Assembly (NCBI RefSeq): GCF_002494345.1 | Contig: NZ_NXNI01000001.1 | Coordinates: 248,001 to 312,000 of the forward strand | Source: Natrinema ejinorense | GTDB lineage: Archaea > Halobacteriota > Halobacteria > Halobacteriales > Natrialbaceae | Reading direction: 5' to 3' | DNA: 64,000 nt | In this document: piece after piece, positions 59,368 to 64,000 of the stretch | How the letters are laid out: each line of letters starts with the position of its first letter | How positions within the stretch are numbered: the first letter of the stretch is position 1 | Program-made: the position numbers and the translations under genes | Notes under the pieces: generated by a model | Seen by the model: the letters and a program-made list of their open reading frames with translations, nothing else | What the model was told of the DNA's origin: nothing | Databases searched by the model: none

Positions 59368-59638
59368 CGGGATCACCGTCCTCGCGAGGGTCTTTGACGA
59401 ACTTGAACTCCCGAGTCGGTTCGTGGGTCAGTTCAACGAAACCTGCAGCTTCGAGTACCTCGAGGCGGTTGTAGACACTGTTTCTCGAGAAATCGGTTTC
59501 GTCGACGAGACGCCCCTTCGTTGCAATCCCCCACGGCTCGTCGCCACCGCACCCCTCTTTTAGCACGTCGAGGATGGCACGATCCGTCCGTGTCAGGTCA
59601 TCCGCATCCATGTCTTGAGGTGTCTGTGCAGTCGCCAT
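59360..59638 (-). CDS. Winged-helix transcriptional regulator, likely provirus switch protein
   Basis: The 92-residue protein is a winged helix: LTRTDRAILDVLKEGCGGDE, LVDETDFSRNSVYNRLEVLE (recognition helix) and AGFVELTHEPTREFKFV (wing). It reads leftward and stands directly beside a region with palindromic TGTGCA elements facing the rightward early operon, the classical place of a repressor gene. ATG 59638 is chosen over 59644 because TGTGCA half-sites begin just outside it. It may repress its own operon and the rightward genes. Confidence 0.72.
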   Translation of the reverse strand: MATAQTPQDMDADDLTRTDRAILDVLKEGCGGDEPWGIATKGRLVDETDFSRNSVYNRLEVLEAAGFVELTHEPTREFKFVKDPREDGDPDE

Positions 59639-59722
59639 GTGCATAAGTCCCAGTTGTGCGCACTAAGCCCTTGCGGTGTGGATTGTCATAATAGATGTGC
59701 AAGATGCACAATATTTATGCCA
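59638..59722. promoter_or_regulatory. Divergent operator region with TGTGCA palindromes
   Basis: Seen directly: a perfect 6-3-6 palindrome TGTGCA-AGA-TGCACA at 59696-59710; a GTGCGCAC palindrome at 59656-59663; another TGTGCA half-site at 59638-59643. An ATATTTATG TATA-like element follows at about 59711-59719 for rightward transcription, and TCATAATAG (59687-59695) may serve leftward. Three related sites between divergent operons suggest a cI/cro-like switch bound by the neighbouring winged-helix protein. Confidence 0.62.
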
Positions 59723-59824
59723 ATGGAGAATAGAGTAATGACTGTGAGGCGCAGGGTGGTCGGGAAAACCGTTCTCGGCCCGGTGCTTGGAACACCGGAC
59801 CTGTGTCCTCCGGGTAGAAGGACA
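59723..59824 (+). promoter_or_regulatory. Leader with hairpin before rightward operon
   Basis: The leader can start translation in frame at 59723 or 59741, but its composition is not protein-like. It contains a perfect hairpin CCGGTG-CTTGGAA-CACCGG (59780-59798), followed by an AGAAGG ribosome-binding-like site before the ATG at 59825. A structured 5' UTR is unusual in a leaderless-rich genome. Confidence 0.5.
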
Positions 59825-60337
59825 ATGCAACGCTACAACGCAGTTCCGGAAAACGGTATCGAACACGAACGTACGTGCGCCCGCTGCGACGGCGAGGCCA
59901 TGAAGGGGTCGCGGTTCTGCAGCGACCACGCGACGGTCGCGACCGACGGTGGCGTCATGGCGGCCAGGACGAGCGATGACTCGAGTATCGAAGCGGACCA
60001 GGCACAGATCGACGACGTCGTCCTCGAGCGCCGCTCGTGGAACTACGGCTACATCGGCGAAGACGCCCAGCAGCGACATCATCACGTCGACCGGAAGCGC
60101 GACCGGATCGTCGTCACGAAGGCCAAGGCCGACCGCAATGACTCGGGCGCGGTCCCCGTGTTCTCGCTCGAGGGGCCGATTCTACACGCCCGCCGGCTGG
60201 CCGACCACCCGGAGGCTGACAATGCGAACGATGGTCTCAAGATTTGGCTTCAGTTCGTCGACGAAGAGATCGGCTGGGACGAACGGCCAGTCTCGGCAGT
60301 CGACCAGGCTCGCGAGGTCCTCGAGGAGGTGTTCTAA
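59825..60337 (+). CDS. Viral protein with N-terminal zinc motif
   Basis: The 170-residue protein has CARCDGEAMKGSRFCSDHATV at the N-terminus (a C-x2-C ... C-x2-H finger) and a second domain (WNYGYIGEDAQQRHHHVDRKR, DRIVVTKAKADRNDSGAVPV, RRLADHPEADNANDGLKIWL). It is the first gene of the rightward early operon. No known function. In-frame upstream ATGs exist but the RBS supports 59825. Confidence 0.6.
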   Translation: MQRYNAVPENGIEHERTCARCDGEAMKGSRFCSDHATVATDGGVMAARTSDDSSIEADQAQIDDVVLERRSWNYGYIGEDAQQRHHHVDRKRDRIVVTKAKADRNDSGAVPVFSLEGPILHARRLADHPEADNANDGLKIWLQFVDEEIGWDERPVSAVDQAREVLEEVF

Positions 60338-60338
60338 G

Positions 60339-60485
60339 ATGCCGGTTGTACTCGAGACCGGCACCGGCGAGCAGTTCGTCGACGCGACGACCGAAGAGGG
60401 GGAGACGGTCCTAATCGAGGAGCTCGCCTCAGGCGACTTCGGCCGATTCGGGTGGACCATTCTCAGGTTCGGAGGTGTGTGCTGA
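60339..60485 (+). CDS. Very small viral protein
   Basis: ATG 60339 opens a 48-residue frame (PVVLETGTGEQFVDATTEEG, SGDFGRFGWTILRFGGVC) one base after the previous stop. It ends one base before the next ATG. Tight packing argues that it is real. Confidence 0.45.
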   Translation: MPVVLETGTGEQFVDATTEEGETVLIEELASGDFGRFGWTILRFGGVC

Positions 60486-60486
60486 G

Positions 60487-60957
60487 ATGGCAGCGAGCAA
60501 GAAGCACGAAAGTCTCCGCGGCGATCGGCTCGAGCGCGAGGCCCAGGAGGACATCCGCCAGGGTAAGATCGCCGCAGCGGTCGCCGGGCCCGAGCTCCGG
60601 GCCGACGGCAGCGGCGATAGCGAGGAGGACAGTCACGCAACGAGTGCGGACGACCAACTGCAGGCGGACGACACCGACATGACCGACGACACTGACATCC
60701 AGACCGGCGACGTGTGCATCGATCTCGCGCAAGGGCGGCCCGTTCACGTGGTCGAAGATACTGGTCAGACGGCCCTCGACTGGAGCAACGAGAATGGCTA
60801 CGACCTGCTCGAGAACTACGGGAACCGACGCTTCGGGTCGGCGGCAGACGACCGAGTCTTCAACGTGGTCTACTTGCTCGAACGTCAAAAGCGAGCCGTC
60901 GAAGACGTACGCATTCCCCGAGAGTCGGTTGATGCGGGTCGAGACCGAGGCCGCTGA
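60487..60957 (+). CDS. Acidic viral protein, unknown
   Basis: The 156-residue protein has a charged helical N-terminus (HESLRGDRLEREAQEDIRQG), an Asp-rich linker and a C-terminal alpha-beta part (VCIDLAQGRPVHVVEDTGQT, YGNRRFGSAADDRVFNVVYL). The C-terminal part resembles a small conserved halovirus domain of unknown function. Confidence 0.55.
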   Translation: MAASKKHESLRGDRLEREAQEDIRQGKIAAAVAGPELRADGSGDSEEDSHATSADDQLQADDTDMTDDTDIQTGDVCIDLAQGRPVHVVEDTGQTALDWSNENGYDLLENYGNRRFGSAADDRVFNVVYLLERQKRAVEDVRIPRESVDAGRDRGR

Positions 60958-61147
60958 CGATGGTCGCCAGATCTACGACCGGATCGCCGTCGACGTCCTC
61001 GAACAGCTGTTCCAGCGTGCCGGTCGCGACGACGAGGGCGCCATGAACGTCCTCGAGCAGTACGCGACCGATGTCGGGATCGACGCCGACGCTGTCAGCG
61101 AAGCGCGTGAGGTCGCCGAAGCCGCGCAGTTCGGAGGTGGGGAGTGA
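60932..61147 (+). CDS. Small helical viral protein
   Basis: A 71-residue acidic protein (YDRIAVDVLEQLFQRAGRDD, DAVSEAREVAEAAQFGGGE), overlapping the previous gene by 26 bases in another frame and the next by one base. Unknown. Confidence 0.45.
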   Translation: MRVETEAADDGRQIYDRIAVDVLEQLFQRAGRDDEGAMNVLEQYATDVGIDADAVSEAREVAEAAQFGGGE

Positions 61148-61581
61148 TGCCACGACGAAGCTACCGCGGGAACGAGGTCGTCAAGGAGAAGGTCAGCGAG
61201 CGCGTCGACGAGTTCGACTCGCGAGTCCTCGAGGACTGGATGCACACAGTCGACGACGGCGACGAGCTCGTCTACTACTTCGCCGAGGCGATCGGGAACG
61301 CCTGGTACGCGAACGACGAGGCCGACGGCCGCTACGGCTGGGACGACGAGATCGCGGAGGCGGTCGGCGGCGCGGCCGAGGAACTCGGCGACGCGTTCGA
61401 CGCACACCTCGATGTCCTCGTTGCCGAGACCTGCGCAACGGTCGCGCTGCGTAACGGCAAGTGGGTCGAGCACCACGACGACGAAGACATCGAGGCCGCC
61501 GTTCACGAGGCCCGCGAGTGGCTGCAGGAGCACTCCGAGGCCGCTGAACGCGCTGGCGTCTGGGAAGAGGTGACCGCATGA
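61147..61581 (+). CDS. Acidic helical viral protein, unknown
   Basis: The 144-residue protein (VVKEKVSERVDEFDSRVLED, DELVYYFAEAIGNAWYANDE, AVHEAREWLQEHSEAAERAG) is mostly alpha-helical and strongly acidic. It overlaps its neighbours by one and four bases. No family recognised. Confidence 0.55.
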   Translation: MPRRSYRGNEVVKEKVSERVDEFDSRVLEDWMHTVDDGDELVYYFAEAIGNAWYANDEADGRYGWDDEIAEAVGGAAEELGDAFDAHLDVLVAETCATVALRNGKWVEHHDDEDIEAAVHEAREWLQEHSEAAERAGVWEEVTA

Positions 61582-61817
61582 GCGTCCAGACTGCCGACCC
61601 CAAGCGCGCTGCCGAGGCCGTGCCCGATCACCCAACCGTTCACGACGCCCGGCTCGTCGATCGTCGTGACCAGGGCGGCCGGCGCGTCCTCGAGGTCGTT
61701 CTGGGGCCGGATGTCGATCGCGTCCCGCCTGGTGTGTTGCGGACGCTCGCTGACGCCGACTGCGGGATCACGACCGTGCAAGAACAGGGCACGTTTCTGG
61801 TCGCGGTCGTGACGTAG
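61578..61817 (+). CDS. Small viral protein, unknown
   Basis: The 79-residue protein has an alpha-beta pattern (PDHPTVHDARLVDRRDQGGR, LEVVLGPDVDRVPPGVLRTL, ITTVQEQGTFLVAVVT). It is the last gene of the rightward early operon and converges on lipoprotein 2. Confidence 0.5.
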   Translation: MSVQTADPKRAAEAVPDHPTVHDARLVDRRDQGGRRVLEVVLGPDVDRVPPGVLRTLADADCGITTVQEQGTFLVAVVT

Positions 61818-61835
61818 TTCCCTCTCTTTTCACAG

Positions 61836-62774
61836 TCAGCTCCAGCGAACCTCCCACTCTTCGCCGGCTTCGTAATCGCTATCGGTGTGGTACAACTCAA
61901 GGTCCGATATGTCGGCACTGTCGGGAACCGAAAACGGCAGGACGCCACTTTCGCCAGTTCCGCTGGGGAGATCGTTCAACCCGCCGTATCTATCTTCGCG
62001 TTCGTACTCGACACCAAGTGGCTCGTACAGCGCGCCATCGTAGATAAGCTCGAAGCTCAAGCGGTTCGACGATTCTCGTGTTTCGCTACCTACGTTGTCG
62101 ACTGTCAAATCGATAAAGGCAAACTGTTCGCCAGATTCCGCCTGCTTCGTTTCTGTTTCACCGGACCAATTCTCATACTCGTAGCGGTCTGCAAGTCGTG
62201 GGTTTTCTGCCGTAAGCTCGAGATTAGTCGGTGTTTGGAACGTGTCACCGAACTCGGTATCGGGCAGTTCGACTACCGTTTCGTGGATGTCCTCGTCGGA
62301 GTTGTCCGGCCCTTCCACCCAAAAGCGCCATTCGATGGTCCGCGGTTCGTCAAACGAACCAGTACCCGATTCGGAACTCTCCGATTCACCGGGCTCGAGC
62401 TCGATTGTTTCCTCAAACAGCGAGTCTGTGGAACCGCTTCCCCTGTCCGTTGCCTCCAGCCCAAACCGAGCTTCGCCATCTCCCGTGCCATCGCCCTCGT
62501 TCGAAATCGTCACCGAATACCGATACTCTTCACCAACACGCAGCTCTTCGGGGACGTCTCCTTCGATCGCGTATTCTGACTCGGAGGTTTCCGTGTCGTC
62601 GCTATCATCCGACGGTTCAGTCTCGCCCCCGCTACTGTCTGTGTTGCCGTTCCCGTCCTCGTTTCCGTTGCCATTCCCATTCCCGTTTCCAGCGTTGGTC
62701 TGGTCACTCGAGCAGCCAGCAAGGCCGACAGTGAGTGTGGTACCCACTCCAAGGAATAGTTCTCGCCGATTCAT
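61836..62774 (-). CDS. Provirus-encoded lipoprotein 2 (CARDB-like and DUF4352-like)
   Basis: The 312-residue protein starts NRRELFLGVGTTLTVGLAGCSS, an RR leader with lipobox LAGC, followed by an Asn-Gly-rich and acidic linker. Residues about 75-170 look like a CARDB-type beta domain (VPEELRVGEEYRYSVTISNE), and about 180-312 like DUF4352 (FAFIDLTVDNVGSETRESSN, GTGESGVLPFSVPDSADISD). It should be exposed outside the host cell. Leader and promoter are close to those of lipoprotein 1, so the two genes are probably co-regulated and expressed from the provirus. Receptor masking or superinfection exclusion is a guess. Confidence 0.75.
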   Translation of the reverse strand: MNRRELFLGVGTTLTVGLAGCSSDQTNAGNGNGNGNGNEDGNGNTDSSGGETEPSDDSDDTETSESEYAIEGDVPEELRVGEEYRYSVTISNEGDGTGDGEARFGLEATDRGSGSTDSLFEETIELEPGESESSESGTGSFDEPRTIEWRFWVEGPDNSDEDIHETVVELPDTEFGDTFQTPTNLELTAENPRLADRYEYENWSGETETKQAESGEQFAFIDLTVDNVGSETRESSNRLSFELIYDGALYEPLGVEYEREDRYGGLNDLPSGTGESGVLPFSVPDSADISDLELYHTDSDYEAGEEWEVRWS

Positions 62775-62873
62775 GTCGTTTCGATTGGATGGTTTCGTGA
62801 TAAGAGTGTCGGCAGATCTGTTTCGAAACGGAGCCCATTACGGCTTTTATGACACCCATCGAAACAGTCGCGT
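62774..62873. promoter_or_regulatory. Divergent promoter region with GTTTCG repeats (lipoprotein 2 / orc1)
   Basis: The hexamer GTTTCG occurs at 62778-62783, 62792-62797 and 62820-62825, and as CGAAAC at 62824-62829 and 62860-62865. The central pair makes a perfect GTTTCGAAAC palindrome; CTGTTTCG (62818-62825) and CGAAACAG (62860-62867) form an 8-base inverted repeat around the CTTTTAT TATA element (about 62843-62849) of orc1. Leftward, CTTATCACGAAACC is the lipoprotein 2 promoter. The repeats may be initiator-binding sites of a viral origin or operators. Confidence 0.58.
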
Positions 62874-63950
62874 ATGATTGAATCCCGGTGGGTCTTCGAC
62901 GACGATTACGATGCCCAGATCCTCCATCGAAACACCGAATTACAGTCACTCTCCCACCTGCTCAGACCAACACAGCACGGGCGGCGAGCACAGGATGTCC
63001 TGATCTACGGGCCGAGTGGCGTCGGGAAGACCGCGTCGGCCCGCTGGATGCTTCGCGATCTCCGCCAGCGGTATGCCCTCGAGTCAGCCGTGATCGAATG
63101 CTCGGGCAAGACACGGAACATGATCCTCCACGAAGCCGTGACCAAACACGACGATGGGGGCGTCGTCCATCAAAACCAGCCGCGGGAGAAACTCGTCGAT
63201 GCCCTCGAGGCTGCCGTCGACGGCCAGCCGTACGTCCTGGTGCTTGACGAGGCCGATGTCATCCCAGACCTGGACGTCCTCGAGGATCTCTTCGCCGTCG
63301 ACGGCGTGTCGGTCATCGCGATCACGCACCAGCAAGTCGAATGGCTCAATCGCGTCGATCGCGATCTCCGGCCCCACTTCCACGGCGAGTCCCAGATCCA
63401 GTTCGGCAAGTACGGCGTCGACGAGCTCGTTGATATCCTCGAGCCCCGCGTCGAGCATGGATTGACCGGTGACCCGACCCAGAACAACCACCTCGAGTGG
63501 ATCGCCGACGAGACTGGCGGGGTCGCTCGGTGGGCGATCAAGTCGGTACTCTCCGCTGCGGAGTTGGCCCTCGAGCGCAACCACGATCACTTCTACGACG
63601 AGGATGTCGCGGATTCGTTCGAGCATGCGATGCAGAAGATTCGGAAGGCGAACCTCCGGTCGCTGCCGCTTCCCCACCAGCGGCTGTACGAAATCGTTCG
63701 AGCGATTGGACCGGCCTCGGGAAACGAAATGCGAGCGGCCTACAGTGAGCACCAGGATGCGATCTTTGAGGGTCGCGGGCACAATGTCGTGGGCTGGCGG
63801 CGTGCGTGGGACTATCTGAGCAAGATGGCTGATTACGATCTCATCAGGATGCCCGGCGAGACGAACGCGAAAGTGTACGAGGTCGTCGACCCAGAGTTAG
63901 AAGCGCCGGTCGAGTTTGGTCCTCGAGAGACTATCAAACATGATACATAA
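62874..63950 (+). CDS. orc1: Orc1/Cdc6-family replication initiator
   Basis: The 358-residue protein has the AAA+ motifs Walker A GPSGVGKTAS (about residues 46-55), Walker B LVLDEADVIPD (about 121), sensor 1 VIAITHQQVEW and a C-terminal winged helix (PLPHQRLYEIVRAIGPASGN, AWDYLSKMADYDLI). Archaeal Orc1/Cdc6 binds origins and loads MCM. The ATG lies 28 bases after a TATA-like element. Together with the viral MCM it suggests that the virus starts its own replication from a nearby origin. It is shorter than many host paralogues but complete. Confidence 0.9.
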   Translation: MIESRWVFDDDYDAQILHRNTELQSLSHLLRPTQHGRRAQDVLIYGPSGVGKTASARWMLRDLRQRYALESAVIECSGKTRNMILHEAVTKHDDGGVVHQNQPREKLVDALEAAVDGQPYVLVLDEADVIPDLDVLEDLFAVDGVSVIAITHQQVEWLNRVDRDLRPHFHGESQIQFGKYGVDELVDILEPRVEHGLTGDPTQNNHLEWIADETGGVARWAIKSVLSAAELALERNHDHFYDEDVADSFEHAMQKIRKANLRSLPLPHQRLYEIVRAIGPASGNEMRAAYSEHQDAIFEGRGHNVVGWRRAWDYLSKMADYDLIRMPGETNAKVYEVVDPELEAPVEFGPRETIKHDT

Positions 63951-63983
63951 CACATATTGGCAACAGCAGCCTACTCTGCACCA

Positions 63984-64000
63984 ATGAGTGAGCGCGTCAC
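63984..64000 (+). CDS. Start of a further gene, cut by the window edge
   Basis: An ATG at 63984 (MSERV...) opens a frame that runs out of the window after five full codons. It could be the missing integrase or any other viral gene; nothing more can be said. Confidence 0.3.

Larger units (their letters stand above)
26305..64000 (+). mobile_element. Provirus of haloarchaeal tailed virus, left end at tRNA-Met; right end outside window
   Basis: From directly after the tRNA to the window edge almost every gene is viral: MCM and Orc1/Cdc6 replication genes, a full head-tail module from terminase to tail proteins, and small unknowns in tight overlapping operons. The order matches tailed archaeal viruses. 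The total is at least 37.7 kb. The 3' end of a tRNA gene is a common attB site. No integrase and no second copy of the tRNA end are in the window, so the right junction is probably beyond 64000. All structural genes seem intact, so it may still be active. Confidence 0.85.

Noticed and set aside
26305-64000. Search for an integrase or recombinase in the provirus
   Set aside because: No protein shows the tyrosine or serine recombinase motifs; it is probably beyond the right edge.
1-64000. CRISPR array, rRNA genes, insertion sequences
   Set aside because: No regularly spaced repeats, no rRNA-like sequence and no transposase-like protein were seen.

Overview
The window is chromosomal DNA of a haloarchaeon carrying the left part of an integrated head-tailed virus. 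Evidence for a halophilic archaeon: high GC, very acidic predicted proteins, archaeal information-processing genes (SecE, Spt5/NusG, TFB, a PolX-type polymerase, Orc1/Cdc6, MCM), many Tat (RR) leaders with lipoboxes, AT-rich TATA boxes about 25-30 bases before start codons (leaderless mRNAs), and an intron-containing elongator tRNA-Met. I think of a Natrialbales-like genus, but that is inference.

Bases 1-26153 are ordinary host chromosome. In order: end of a TrmB-type sugar regulator and KDPG aldolase; a Deg/HtrA protease; secE-spt5; zinc-finger and PHP proteins; a minus-strand block with a Mut7-C protein, PolX and a small DUF5788-like protein; AN1-rhomboid protease; endonuclease V; DMT transporter; SDR; HNH protein; CPBP protease; DUF192; a LeuA/CimA-type synthase with a palindromic promoter; an Fe-S subunit; heme A synthase (ctaA); YdjM-like protein; a UDG-superfamily protein; cupin; a second, lipoprotein HtrA; a multicopper oxidase with a palindromic operator; winged-helix protein and TFB; two haloarchaeal conserved proteins. 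At 26154-26304 lies tRNA-Met(CAU) split by a 77-base intron.

From just after this tRNA to the right edge is a provirus of tailed-virus (siphovirus-like) type. Early left arm (26437-32479): small zinc protein, coiled-coil protein, MCM helicase, a C5-methyltransferase-like protein, a DUF6884-like protein and a winged-helix regulator. Then an AT-rich foreign gene (32539-33291), small proteins, a strongly structured gene-free stretch (34600-34936), small membrane proteins, and a complete morphogenesis module in the classical order: terminase small and large, portal, MuF, HAD phosphatase, DUF2213 protease/scaffold, decoration-like protein, HK97-type capsid, connectors, tail terminator-like protein, tail tube, tail-assembly chaperone with a probable -1 frameshift, tape measure, hub-like protein, and a very large protein with a seven-bladed WD40-like propeller. 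The right arm has two minus-strand lipoprotein genes with matching promoters, a J-domain protein, a winged-helix regulator facing an operator region and a rightward early operon, and Orc1/Cdc6. No integrase is visible; the right end and attR must lie beyond base 64000 if the element is complete.

The most unusual points are the lambda-like slippery heptamer in the tail chaperone gene, the WD40-like viral tail protein, the structured RNA candidate at 34600-34936, the pair of viral lipoproteins under a shared promoter motif, and the TGTGCA operator/switch region next to the winged-helix gene.
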